In this document: positions 1 to 8,525 of the stretch, in pieces
Layout of the letters: each line of letters begins with the position of its first letter
Position numbering within the stretch: position 1 is the stretch's first letter
NCBI GenBank assembly: GCA_003576905.1
Contig: QEVG01000011.1
Span: forward strand, 51,564-115,563
Reading direction: 5' to 3'
Length of the DNA: 64,000 nucleotides
Source of the DNA: Planctomycetota bacterium
GTDB taxonomy: Bacteria > Planctomycetota > Phycisphaerae > UBA1845 > UTPLA1
Translations under genes and position numbers: made by a program
Notes under the pieces: generated by a model
Told to the model about the DNA's origin: nothing
Databases searched by the model: none
What the model saw: the letters and a program-made list of their open reading frames with translations, nothing else

Positions 1-122
1 AATCCTTCTTTAACTCATCCATGGTATACTCGATTGTGGTAGACAAAAGGTGTTATACACCCCGAGTTAACGGGCAGGGGGCGCGTTAACGGTTCGGCAA
101 CCCTTCACGGCACGGAGGTCGC
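1..122 (+). promoter_or_regulatory. Upstream region of the integrase gene with short repeats
   Basis: This stretch has no gene. It carries a direct repeat GTTAACGG at 66-73 and 85-92, a short dyad GGTGT-TAT-ACACC at 49-61 and the AT-rich hexamers TATACT (25-30) and TATACA (54-59), which could serve as -10 elements. A clear ribosome binding site GGAGG lies at 114-118 before the TTG start of the integrase. The repeats may be regulator or integrase arm sites; that is inference. Confidence 0.4.
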
Positions 123-1154
123 TTGAGTGACCACGACATCATTCCACATCCCGACCGGGCGCTTTCGGCGTCGCTCGAATCGACCGAGCCGCCGGCGATC
201 GTCGCCCAGGCCAGCGTCAACGCCCGGTTCGCTTACGCCGAATTCTTCGGCGACTCGCTGAACAACGATTATACCCGCAAGGCGTACCGGTTCGCGGTGC
301 ATCGGTTCCTGCTGTGGTGCGAGGACCAGGGCTTCGAGCTGGCCCGCATTCCGCCGGGCAGCGTCGGCCACTACATCCGCACGCTGACGACGACTGAGGG
401 CAAGCCGGCCTCGAAGCCGACCTGCAAGCTGCACCTGGCCGCGATCCGCAAGTTCTTCGACGTGATGGTCCAGCGGCACGCCATCGTGCTCAACCCGGCG
501 GCGGCGGTGCGCGGACCGAAGGTGAGCAACGTCACCGGCAAGACGCCGGCGACCGATCCCGCTAGCGCCGGTTCGCTGTTGAGGTCGATCGACGTGAGCA
601 ACGTCGTCGGATTACGCGACCGGGCGATTCTCGCCATCATGATGTACACCGCCGCCCGCGTCGGCGCGGTCGCCAAGCTGCGCCGCCGCGACTTCTACAC
701 CGACGGCCGCCAGTGGTACCTGCGCTTCGATGAGAAAGGCGGCCGCCAGCGCGACATTCCTTGCCGGCACGACTTGCAGGGCTACATCCACGAATACATC
801 GACGCCGTCGGCGACTCGCTCGATGCCGACGAGCCCCTGTTCCGCTCGGCCCGCGGTCGCACGGGACAACTCGCCACCTGGGCGTGCCAGTCCAAGGACA
901 TTCACCGCATGGTCAAGCGGCGGTTGGCAGCTGCGGGCCTTCCGACGATCCTCACCTGCCATTCCTTCCGCGCCACCACGGCCACCGACCTCCTCGACCA
1001 GGGCGTCCCCTTGGAGGATGTACAGGAGCTGCTCGGCCACGCCGATCCGCGCACGACCCGGCTCTACGACCGCCGCGACCGCAAGGTGACGCGGAATATC
1101 GTTGAGAGGATTTCGATCAAGGTGGAAGGCAGTTCCAATCCGACACAGTCGTAA
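123..1154 (+). CDS. Tyrosine recombinase / integrase
   Basis: This 343-residue protein is a site-specific recombinase of the tyrosine (phage integrase) family, which cuts and rejoins DNA through a phosphotyrosine link. An N-terminal SAM-like core-binding domain covers about residues 35-130, and the catalytic domain follows. The expected active-site set is visible: R179 (in AARVGAV), H280 and R283 (HSFR), H306 (LGHAD) and the nucleophile Y315 (RLYDRR). The TTG start is chosen because GGAGG stands just upstream. It could be the integrase of the mobile element seen in this window, or a XerC/D-like resolvase of a large plasmid; its position at the left edge and the plasmid genes to the right fit either role. 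Confidence 0.9.
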   Translation: MSDHDIIPHPDRALSASLESTEPPAIVAQASVNARFAYAEFFGDSLNNDYTRKAYRFAVHRFLLWCEDQGFELARIPPGSVGHYIRTLTTTEGKPASKPTCKLHLAAIRKFFDVMVQRHAIVLNPAAAVRGPKVSNVTGKTPATDPASAGSLLRSIDVSNVVGLRDRAILAIMMYTAARVGAVAKLRRRDFYTDGRQWYLRFDEKGGRQRDIPCRHDLQGYIHEYIDAVGDSLDADEPLFRSARGRTGQLATWACQSKDIHRMVKRRLAAAGLPTILTCHSFRATTATDLLDQGVPLEDVQELLGHADPRTTRLYDRRDRKVTRNIVERISIKVEGSSNPTQS

Positions 1155-1237
1155 TGGGGCTTGTCATCGTCGCCCGGCGGCGCTATCAATGCGTGCCTCA
1201 TCTCTCATCTACTACTACAACTTCAAGAGGACGCCAC

Positions 1238-1444
1238 ATGACCCAGCCCAGCCCGCTACACGTCGCCAACACCGCCCAGCAGATGGCCCGCATGGCTCCG
1301 AAGAACGACGCCGTCGTATTCAACCGTGTGGCGATGATATGCATGGGGGTGATGGCCGCGGCAGCGGTCGTGCAGATGCTTCAGCCGTTGTTGCGGGAGA
1401 TCAATCGCAAGCGCGAAAAAGAGCATAACGGCCGAGGTCGATGA
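1238..1444 (+). CDS. Small single-span membrane protein
   Basis: This is a 68-residue protein with one hydrophobic segment at about residues 28-48 (VFNRVAMICMGVMAAAAVV) followed by a basic tail rich in Lys and Arg. The ATG at 1238 is preferred over an upstream ATG at 1154 because AAGAGG precedes it at 1225-1230 and the upstream extension looks like leader sequence. It follows the integrase in the same direction and converges with the pilin gene. I do not recognise a family; a membrane accessory of the mobile element is a guess. Confidence 0.5.
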   Translation: MTQPSPLHVANTAQQMARMAPKNDAVVFNRVAMICMGVMAAAAVVQMLQPLLREINRKREKEHNGRGR

Positions 1445-1448
1445 TGGC

Positions 1449-1736
1449 CTATAGGCACCTGAAACCTGTTATTGCCCAGGTCAGGTCGTTGGCGCCGAAT
1501 AGCACGCCGATTCCGACACAGACCATGATTGCCATTCCCCACGATACCTTGCCAAGCGTCGCTCCGACCCCCAACGCAACGATTGCAAGGGTCGCCAACC
1601 CGCGGCCTATGTCGTCGTGAATGAGCCACCAGACACTGCACAGTATGTCGCCAATCGACTGCGCATTCGCTGGTTCGCCGAACAACACGCACGTGACCAG
1701 CACCGTGACGATCAAGCATGGTCCCTCATGCCGCAC
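1449..1736 (-). CDS. TrbC/VirB2-type conjugative pilin
   Basis: This 95-residue protein matches the layout of type IV secretion major pilins. A hydrophobic export signal ends in PANAQS, a short linker with IGDILC follows, and then two strongly hydrophobic spans, the second starting LGKVSWGMAIMV and ending near ANDLTWAITG. The GLGK/GKVSW loop between the two helices is a hallmark of VirB2 and TrbC. I chose the GTG at 1736; the same frame stays open to 1973, but the extra N-terminus is polar, Arg-rich and unlike the family. No other type IV secretion gene is in the window, so its assembly partners must lie elsewhere. Confidence 0.72.
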   Translation of the reverse strand: MRHEGPCLIVTVLVTCVLFGEPANAQSIGDILCSVWWLIHDDIGRGLATLAIVALGVGATLGKVSWGMAIMVCVGIGVLFGANDLTWAITGFRCL

Positions 1737-2157
1737 CCCAGCCTGGTCCTTGAACTGCCTAAGCCATCGGTGATGCACCCGAATCCGCGATAAATCCCCA
1801 CTCTTTCGGCCGATGCGGCATCGTATTGTCAACGTCATTCTCCCTACGCGATCCAGACGAACAGAATCGCGGCCCCGCACACTAACCACATGATTGCGAG
1901 AATCCGCCGACTCGGCGCTTGTTGTTGATGCGTGCCCTGACTCATGGAAGGCTCCTCTCAAGTATCCTGACATACTGTGCTTAAGAAATAGTTAACGCCG
2001 CCCGACGCGATTGAGCCCGCAAGCAGATGAGAACGATGGCCGACAAGAACCACGGTCGAGGCACTGTTCAGGATGGCGAAGGCCGCCAGCTGTCCCCTGA
2101 TTCCGCTCCAGATGGCCGATCGCTCGACGCCATGTGGCGGGTACAATGTTCCCTGCC
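1737..2157. other. Noncoding stretch between pilin and sigma-factor genes
   Basis: This region separates two divergent genes and should hold both promoters. The hexamer TACAAT at 2142-2147 resembles a -10 element and sits only ten bases before the chosen ATG of the sigma factor, so that gene may be transcribed with a very short leader. I see no other structured feature. Confidence 0.35.
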
Positions 2158-2736
2158 ATGGATAGCAGCGACGCCCAGGCCGAGCGGTTGATCTTTGATG
2201 AGTCCCTTCCCGCCGAGGAACGGGCAAGGCTGCTTCTGCCCCTCGTCTATCAACAGCTTCGGGCCTGCGCCCAGGAGCAGCTTCGGGCCGAGCGTCCGGG
2301 TCACACGCTCAGCGCAACGGCACTCGTCCACGAGGCGTGGCTCAAACTGGCCGGCCCACGCGAGGTGCCGTGGCAAAGCTGCGCGCATTTCCTCGATGCC
2401 GCCGTCAAAGCCATGAAGCAGATTCTGCAGGACTATGGCAAGGCTCGTAGGCGCGTGAAGCGCGGAGGCGGCCGCGCCCGCTTGGACCTCGATGCGGCAG
2501 TGACGATTTCAGCCTGCGACGACGAGAATCCCTGGGATTCTGATGCCCTGGACCAGGCGATTCGTCGCTTAGGGGAAAAGGACCCGCGTGCTGCAAGAAT
2601 CGTCGAGTGGCGATTCTATACCGGGTTGACCAACGCCCAGGCCGCCCAGGCACTCGGGGTTTCTGAGGGAACCGTTAAGAATGACTGGAAGCACGCCCGA
2701 GCATGGCTTGCAGATCAACTCAATGGCCGGTTGTGA
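2158..2736 (+). CDS. ECF-like RNA polymerase sigma factor, planctomycete type
   Basis: This roughly 192-residue protein is a group IV sigma factor. A region 2 helix bundle includes HTLSATALVHEAWLKL, a signature of the ECF-like subfamily expanded in planctomycetes and acidobacteria, and the C-terminal region 4 helix-turn-helix reads LTNAQAAQALGVSEGTVKNDW. The frame is open from a GTG at 2134 and has ATGs at 2146 and 2158; I prefer 2158 because family members start close to the LLPLVY segment. The kinase gene begins 18 bases downstream in the same direction. Such sigma factors are commonly encoded next to a Ser/Thr kinase thought to control them, so the pair is probably one signalling unit. Confidence 0.85.
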   Translation: MDSSDAQAERLIFDESLPAEERARLLLPLVYQQLRACAQEQLRAERPGHTLSATALVHEAWLKLAGPREVPWQSCAHFLDAAVKAMKQILQDYGKARRRVKRGGGRARLDLDAAVTISACDDENPWDSDALDQAIRRLGEKDPRAARIVEWRFYTGLTNAQAAQALGVSEGTVKNDWKHARAWLADQLNGRL

Positions 2737-2754
2737 AGCCTTCGGAAGACGAGG

Positions 2755-5478
2755 ATGACCGACACGCGCTACGAACGAAGGAAGGCCCTGTTCCTGGCCG
2801 TCAGCGAACTCAACGACTCCGAGCGGCAAGCGTTTCTTGATCGCGAGTGCGCCGGCGATGACGACCTTCGGCGCGAAGTTGAAGCGCTCCTGAAGGCTCC
2901 GGCCCCGGACCGACTCAAACCGGGTGGAGCTTTGGAAATCGTCGGAGTTTCATCCGACGATTCCATCGTGAGCCATTCCCCCGGAGCGAACATTGGCAAT
3001 TATCGGCTGCTCGAACGAATCGGCGATGGTGCGTTCGGTGAGGTGTGGGTGGCCGAGCAGGAGAATCCGATCCGGCCTCGGGTCGCCCTCAAGATTCTCA
3101 AAGCCGGGATGGATACGCGCGAGGTGCTGGCGCGATTCGAGGCCGAACGCCGCGCCTTGGCAAAAATGAACCATCCAAACGTGGCCAAGGTACTAGACGC
3201 CGGAGCCACGCCCCAGGGACGTCCCTACTTCGTGATGGAATACGTGCCGGGCGTACCGATCACCGAGTATTGCGACACGTCGCGCTTGAGCATCCGGCAG
3301 CGGCTTGAACTGTTCGTCGAGGTCTGTCGAGGAGTGCAGCATGCGCACCAGCGCGGGATCATTCACCGCGACCTGAAACCGCATAACATCCTTGTGACGA
3401 TCCACGGCGGCCGGGCCGAACCGAAGGTCATCGACTTTGGAGTCGCGAAGGCCGCGCTGGGCGATGAGGACGAGGAAACGTTCAAGACCGAAGCAGGCCG
3501 TGGCATCGGCACCCCGGAATACATGTCGCCCGAGCAGACCGGAAAGGTCGAGTCGGATACCGATGTACGAACGGACGTATATTCGCTCGGCGTGGTGCTC
3601 TACGAACTCCTGACGGGTACCTTGCCGTTGGACTTTCGCTCCATGCGCCGGGCGAGGTTCGACAAGATCGCCGAGATGATTTGCGAGTCCGATCCTCCCA
3701 CGCCCAGCACGCGGCTCTCGACCCTTGCGAGCGCCTCCGTCACTCGTACGAACGGGGCCGAACCGGAGACGCTATCCGCCTCGCGCGGTTGCACGCTTCA
3801 TGCGTTGGTTCGCAGTCTTAAGGGTGATCTCGACTGGATCGTCGCCAGGACGCTCGAAAAGGACCGCAGACGCCGTTACGAATCCGTAGCAGCACTGGCC
3901 GAGGACATTCGTCGGCACTTAGATCACCAACCTGTGATCGCCGCGCCTCCCAGCACGGCATATCGATTCCATAAGCTTGTGCGCAGGCACCGGAACGCAG
4001 TGGCCGCCGGCGGCTTTGCAATCGTCGTGTTGCTCCTGGCGACTGTGATCTCGATCTACTTCGCGTACCGCGAGCGACTGCAATCGCAGTTGGCCCATGA
4101 AGCACGGGTCCAAGAATCAGCCCATCGACGGGAGGCAGAAGCGGCGCGCGACCGCGCCCTTGCGATCAAGCGATTCTTGATCGAGGCACTGCAATCTCAC
4201 GATCCGCACGCGCCGGGCGGGCGCACGGACATGCTTGTCAGCGAAGCAATGCATCGTGCCATCGACCTGCTTGACGAAGGGCATCTGAAGGAGCAGCCCC
4301 GGGTTGTCACCGAACTGTTGAACTCGATTTCGACTATTCTCTTGAATTTGGGCAAGCCAAGCGAGGCAGAGCAAGTTGCGCGACAAGCCCTTCAGTGGTA
4401 CGAAACGAATCATCATGATGACGAATCAGACAAAGCCGAGTGCCAAGGAAACTTGGGATTCTGCCTTATAAGCCTCGGGCGACCTGATGACGCCTTGGAG
4501 CAGTTTGAAGCAGCACTGAAAATCAAGCGCCGAGCGCATTCCCAGCACGACCTTGTTACCGTGAAACTGCTGAACGGAATCGGCTTCGCGTTCGAAGACT
4601 TAGGGCGACCTGCCGAGGCGTTGCCTTATCATGAGGCTGCTTTGGAGTCGTGCTCAACTCTGACCATCGGCGACCATAATGAACTTGCGGCTTGCATTGG
4701 TAATCTCGCCTCCTGTCTCAGTTCGCTCGGACGCCCGGAGGACGCGCTTCCGAGGTACCAGGAAGCACTGGACATGTGCCGCCGGATCTTCGACGGCGAT
4801 CATCCCGACGTGGCGACGGGACTGAACAACGTGGCCCATTGCCTGAAGGCCATGGGACGAAACCCCGAGGCAGAAATGCGATATCGCGAGTCCCTCGCCA
4901 TGCGCGAGCGACTTTGGCCGAAGGACCATCCCGACGTTGCGGAGTCCCTCGGAAATCTTGCCGACTGTCTCTTCAATCAAGGGCAGCTTCACGAAGCGCT
5001 GCCCTTGTACGAGCGTTGCGTATCCATGCTTGAGAACATCTATGGCCCCGACCATCCTCGTGCTGCGACAGCCAGGTTCGGCATGTCAGCGTGTCTTGCG
5101 GCGTTGGGCCGCAAGCCAGAGGCTGCTGAGCAACTTCGTACGGTCATTCGAATCCGCCGCCAGATTCTGCCGCTCGTGCATCCCGATACGGCAGTAGCGG
5201 AAATGAGCCTCGGCGGCCTGTTGATTCAGATTGGCGAATTTGAGCAAGCCGAAGCCCTCTTGCTCGACGTGGAGAACCGACTGCGCGACCGTGATGATGT
5301 TCCACGCTTTACGCGAAGGTGCAGTCTCACCGTGCTCATCAAACTCTACGATACTCTCGACCGCGCAGCCCCGAACAGCGGGCACGACGCGAAAGCGGCT
5401 GTGTGGAAGGGAAGGTTGGCCGAATTCGACGCCGACACGACCGCTCCCTCAAACAGCCCGACTTCAGACAAGCCATAG
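2755..5478 (+). CDS. Membrane Ser/Thr protein kinase with TPR repeats
   Basis: This 907-residue Hanks-type kinase phosphorylates proteins on Ser or Thr. The kinase domain spans about residues 83-350: glycine loop IGDGAFGEVW, the ATP-binding Lys in VALKILK, catalytic loop HRDLKPHN at 204-211, DFG at 227-229 and GTPEYMSPEQ in the activation segment. One membrane span lies at about 415-437. The remaining 450 residues are tandem tetratricopeptide repeats of about 42 residues (ALPRYQEALDMC-like units), which bind protein partners and would lie outside the membrane. It shares an operon with the ECF sigma factor upstream. Known homologues act as sensor kinases for the neighbouring sigma factor; the specific signal is unknown. 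Confidence 0.9.
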   Translation: MTDTRYERRKALFLAVSELNDSERQAFLDRECAGDDDLRREVEALLKAPAPDRLKPGGALEIVGVSSDDSIVSHSPGANIGNYRLLERIGDGAFGEVWVAEQENPIRPRVALKILKAGMDTREVLARFEAERRALAKMNHPNVAKVLDAGATPQGRPYFVMEYVPGVPITEYCDTSRLSIRQRLELFVEVCRGVQHAHQRGIIHRDLKPHNILVTIHGGRAEPKVIDFGVAKAALGDEDEETFKTEAGRGIGTPEYMSPEQTGKVESDTDVRTDVYSLGVVLYELLTGTLPLDFRSMRRARFDKIAEMICESDPPTPSTRLSTLASASVTRTNGAEPETLSASRGCTLHALVRSLKGDLDWIVARTLEKDRRRRYESVAALAEDIRRHLDHQPVIAAPPSTAYRFHKLVRRHRNAVAAGGFAIVVLLLATVISIYFAYRERLQSQLAHEARVQESAHRREAEAARDRALAIKRFLIEALQSHDPHAPGGRTDMLVSEAMHRAIDLLDEGHLKEQPRVVTELLNSISTILLNLGKPSEAEQVARQALQWYETNHHDDESDKAECQGNLGFCLISLGRPDDALEQFEAALKIKRRAHSQHDLVTVKLLNGIGFAFEDLGRPAEALPYHEAALESCSTLTIGDHNELAACIGNLASCLSSLGRPEDALPRYQEALDMCRRIFDGDHPDVATGLNNVAHCLKAMGRNPEAEMRYRESLAMRERLWPKDHPDVAESLGNLADCLFNQGQLHEALPLYERCVSMLENIYGPDHPRAATARFGMSACLAALGRKPEAAEQLRTVIRIRRQILPLVHPDTAVAEMSLGGLLIQIGEFEQAEALLLDVENRLRDRDDVPRFTRRCSLTVLIKLYDTLDRAAPNSGHDAKAAVWKGRLAEFDADTTAPSNSPTSDKP

Positions 5479-5714
5479 GCCGGCGTCGGACCGCTTCTAC
5501 ACGTCAACGGCGGAGCTTGGCATCGCTGCGCCGGCATCCACTCCCCCCCATCAGGGTTTTGCAGAATTCGTTGTCTTGTTCCCGCTTAAACGTCGCTTAG
5601 GGAGGCGGGCCCGGGTTTCGACCCGTTCTCGCAGGGCCGGTGCCGTGCGAGCCCCCCCGACAAAGTGCCCCCGCATAGAACGCGTCGGGCAGACAGTTAC
5701 GCGAGGAGATTGCC
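5479..5714 (+). other. Intergenic region with a small UUCG hairpin
   Basis: This gap holds a five-pair hairpin CGGGT-TTCG-ACCCG at 5612-5625 closed by a UUCG tetraloop, followed by only a weak pyrimidine stretch. A ribosome binding site GAGGAG lies at 5702-5707 before the next gene. The hairpin could end kinase transcription but is not a convincing terminator. Confidence 0.35.
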
Positions 5715-8084
5715 ATGCCTAATCGGCCGCAGAAACACTATCGCGCGATCGTCGCGCCGTTCGCGATGCTGTGCGCTTTCGCAACCACTGCACCTGCCTT
5801 CGCCCAATGCGAGGCTGCGTGGCAGCGCGGCTTTTCGCTGCCCGGTGTTAGTGCCGGCGCCAGCGGAATTCCCAATGTTTATGCCATGACGCATTGGGAT
5901 CCTGATGGAGCCGGACCGCAAGCTCCCGTTGTCGTCGTCGCCGGCGACTTCAACATCGCTGAGACGCCGGGTGCCATTAACATCGCCATGTGGGATGGAA
6001 TCGCATGGAGCCCTCTCGGCGACGGCCTGGGAGGATCCTTCAGCAAGGTGCTCGCCGTAGCGGTTTTGCCGGACAACACTCTAGTTGCTGGAGGCACCTT
6101 TACAACATCGGGAGCAACGCCTCTTGTCAACATCGCGCAATGGAACGGAAGCGGATGGATGGCAATGGGCACAGGAATCACCGGCGGGTTTACACCGGCA
6201 GTGAACGCATTCGCAGTCCTTTCCAACGGGGACCTCATCGTCGGCGGCTCTTTCACGACCGCGGGCGGCATGGCATCCAACAACCTCGCCCGATGGAGCG
6301 CCGGAACTTGGAGCTCCTTTGCCGGCGGCACGAACGGGCCGGTTAGCGTACTGAGGGTCTTGTCAGGCGGGAATGTCGTTGCAGGCGGCAACTTCACAAT
6401 GGCCGGCGCGACGGCAGCCACGCGAATCGCCGCTTGGAACGGCTCGTCCTGGCAGACATTTGGTAGCGGAATGACCGGCACGAACTTTCCATCCGTGAAT
6501 TCACTCCTCGAACTACCTAACGGCCACCTTGTTGCAGGGGGACAATTCACGACGGCTGGCGGAAACAGCGCTCGAAGTATCGCAAGGTGGACTGGCACTT
6601 CCTGGCAAGCTTACGGAACTGGCTTGAGCTTCGGGGCTGGCGGCGCCGTTTACGCGCTCGCGCTGATGCCTGGCGGCAATCTCCTGGCAGGCGGGGTTTT
6701 CGTGGAGGGCGGCGGATATCTCTCATACTGGAACGGGTTTGATTGGCAGGAAACTGGATTTCAGGGTACCGGTCCCGGAGGTCTGGCAACTGTCTATTCG
6801 CTGCTGGCGATGCCCGACAATCGGTTCATCGTGGGCGGCAGATTCACGACGGCCGGCGGGCTTGGCGTCAATGCAATAGCCGGCTGGGATCAGACTGAGT
6901 GGTCGCCACTCGGTCTCGGCGCTGATGGCCAAGTCCTGGCAATGACGCGGACGGACTCGGGCGAAGTCATCGCGGCAGGAACGATGCTTCGTGCAGGAGG
7001 CGTTCTGGCGAACAAAATCGCCAGATGGGACGGCACACGGTGGCACAGTCTTGGCAGCGGACTGGGAATCACGTCCTCACCCGGCGCTTATGCGGTCGCG
7101 GTACTCCCAAATGGTTCGATCGTCGCGGGCGGCGATTTCACGATCATCGGGTCTGGGGCTCCTGGAGAGCGAATAGCGCTTTGGAACGGAAGTGCATGGC
7201 AGCAGCTTGGCAGCGGCATGAACGACGCCGTGCGAGCCCTCACGATTGACACCGGCGGCAACATTGTCGCGGGCGGAAGCTTTACGACAGCTGGCGGAAG
7301 CGCAGCCAGTCGCATCGCGCGATGGGCAGGAGGAAGTTGGATGCCTCTCGGAGTTGGTCTCGGCAACACCGCATTCGCCTTGGTAACGCTTCCTAACGGC
7401 GACATCGTCGCGGGTGGGGGCTTTTCGACGGCGGGAGGAATGCCTGCGACCGGCATCGCGAGATGGACCAATTCTTCATGGCAGCCGATTGGAACTGGAA
7501 TGAACGGAGCGGTGTACGCGCTCGCGGTGATGCCGAACGGCGATATTGTCGCAGGCGGCGCATTTTCAATCGCCGGGGGCGTCTCGGCGAACAACGTTGC
7601 GCGATGGAACGGAACCTCTTGGAGCGCACTGGGCGGAGGCCTTGATAATACCGTTACCGCAATCGCAGCATGCACCAACGGCGACATTCTCGTGGGAGGA
7701 GACTTTTCCTTTGCCGGCGTTACACCCGCCAACCGGGTAGCTCGCTGGAATGGAAGTTCTTGGGTGCCCTTGGACCTCGGCGTGAACAACCGTGTGAACG
7801 CAATCGTCGCACTCTCCAACTCAGATGCGTTTGTCGCGGGCTCGTTTACGAGCGTTTCCGATTTCGCGTCGTCCTATGTCGCCTACTGGGCCGCCCCCGC
7901 GGACTCCGGCAGCGGCGACGGCAACGGCGATGGATTCTTCGACGGTGCCGATATTCAGGGCTTGGTCGGAACCTTGATCGGCAGCAACCCTCCGACAATC
8001 AATGAGTGCGCCTACGACATGAACGGTGACGGGACCATAGACGAGTCGGATGTAACTACATTCACGGCTATGCTACTACAATAG
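5715..8084 (+). CDS. Secreted repeat protein with C-terminal dockerin-like domain
   Basis: This 789-residue protein begins with a signal peptide (about residues 1-30, cleavage after AFA). The body is about fifteen repeats of 45-50 residues built around V-L-P-N-G-D-I-V-A-G-G-x-F-T-T-A-G-G and a W-N-G-S-x-W motif, a beta-propeller-like repeat of the delta-60 / kelch-like kind. The C-terminus carries two EF-hand-like calcium loops (GDGNGDGFFDGADIQ and DMNGDGTIDESD), the dockerin-like tail common on planctomycete surface proteins. GAGGAG precedes the ATG well. The function is unknown; a cell-surface or extracellular binding role is inferred. The DNA repeats here are coding repeats. Confidence 0.8.
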   Translation: MPNRPQKHYRAIVAPFAMLCAFATTAPAFAQCEAAWQRGFSLPGVSAGASGIPNVYAMTHWDPDGAGPQAPVVVVAGDFNIAETPGAINIAMWDGIAWSPLGDGLGGSFSKVLAVAVLPDNTLVAGGTFTTSGATPLVNIAQWNGSGWMAMGTGITGGFTPAVNAFAVLSNGDLIVGGSFTTAGGMASNNLARWSAGTWSSFAGGTNGPVSVLRVLSGGNVVAGGNFTMAGATAATRIAAWNGSSWQTFGSGMTGTNFPSVNSLLELPNGHLVAGGQFTTAGGNSARSIARWTGTSWQAYGTGLSFGAGGAVYALALMPGGNLLAGGVFVEGGGYLSYWNGFDWQETGFQGTGPGGLATVYSLLAMPDNRFIVGGRFTTAGGLGVNAIAGWDQTEWSPLGLGADGQVLAMTRTDSGEVIAAGTMLRAGGVLANKIARWDGTRWHSLGSGLGITSSPGAYAVAVLPNGSIVAGGDFTIIGSGAPGERIALWNGSAWQQLGSGMNDAVRALTIDTGGNIVAGGSFTTAGGSAASRIARWAGGSWMPLGVGLGNTAFALVTLPNGDIVAGGGFSTAGGMPATGIARWTNSSWQPIGTGMNGAVYALAVMPNGDIVAGGAFSIAGGVSANNVARWNGTSWSALGGGLDNTVTAIAACTNGDILVGGDFSFAGVTPANRVARWNGSSWVPLDLGVNNRVNAIVALSNSDAFVAGSFTSVSDFASSYVAYWAAPADSGSGDGNGDGFFDGADIQGLVGTLIGSNPPTINECAYDMNGDGTIDESDVTTFTAMLLQ

Positions 8085-8093
8085 ACGCTCCAA

Positions 8094-8522
8094 TCAGTCA
8101 ATCGCGTCGATGACTGTGTCGCCGTCGGCGGCGGTCATGCTCTCGTGGGGATCGGCCTCGCGCACCCAGGCGACCTTGTGCCGAGTGATTCCCTCGAAGA
8201 GGCGGACGGCGGGGCGGACTTCGGCGTTGAGGTTGCGGCCCTTCAAGCGGATCTTCTGGCCGAGGACGTGCAGGGTGATGCCATCCGACGGGTCGTATTC
8301 GGCACGCTCCAGGTAGCAATAGCCGATGGCGGTGATGCTGCCGTCTTTCTTACGCAATTCCAGCATGATTGCGCGATCCCGAAGGCCGCGCAGGTGCGCG
8401 AACGCGCCGAGGTCGTCGGCGTTTTCGTTATCGATCATGGGAGCGCTTTCGGACGCGGCGCGTGCCTCCGCTAGGCTCTCAACCGTGCGGCCGGTGTAAC
8501 GCTTCAAGATGCTCTCGGACAT
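8094..8522 (-). CDS. Hypothetical protein encoded directly after the relaxase
   Basis: This 142-residue acidic, soluble protein has no signal peptide or membrane span and no motif I recognise. Its central part (LRDRAIMLELRKKDGSITAIGYCYLERAEY) looks like a beta-rich domain with a hydrophobic core. The gene starts three bases after the stop of the relaxase gene and is certainly co-transcribed with it. A role as a conjugation accessory or relaxase partner is a guess from context. Confidence 0.7.
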   Translation of the reverse strand: MSESILKRYTGRTVESLAEARAASESAPMIDNENADDLGAFAHLRGLRDRAIMLELRKKDGSITAIGYCYLERAEYDPSDGITLHVLGQKIRLKGRNLNAEVRPAVRLFEGITRHKVAWVREADPHESMTAADGDTVIDAID

Positions 8523-8525
8523 GAC

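Noticed and set aside
5612..5625. UUCG hairpin as a terminator of the kinase operon
   Set aside because: The stem is only five pairs and no T-run follows, so termination is not supported.
5900..7900. Tandem DNA repeats resembling a CRISPR or satellite array
   Set aside because: The period is about 140-150 bases and matches protein repeats of a secreted protein; the copies diverge in sequence.
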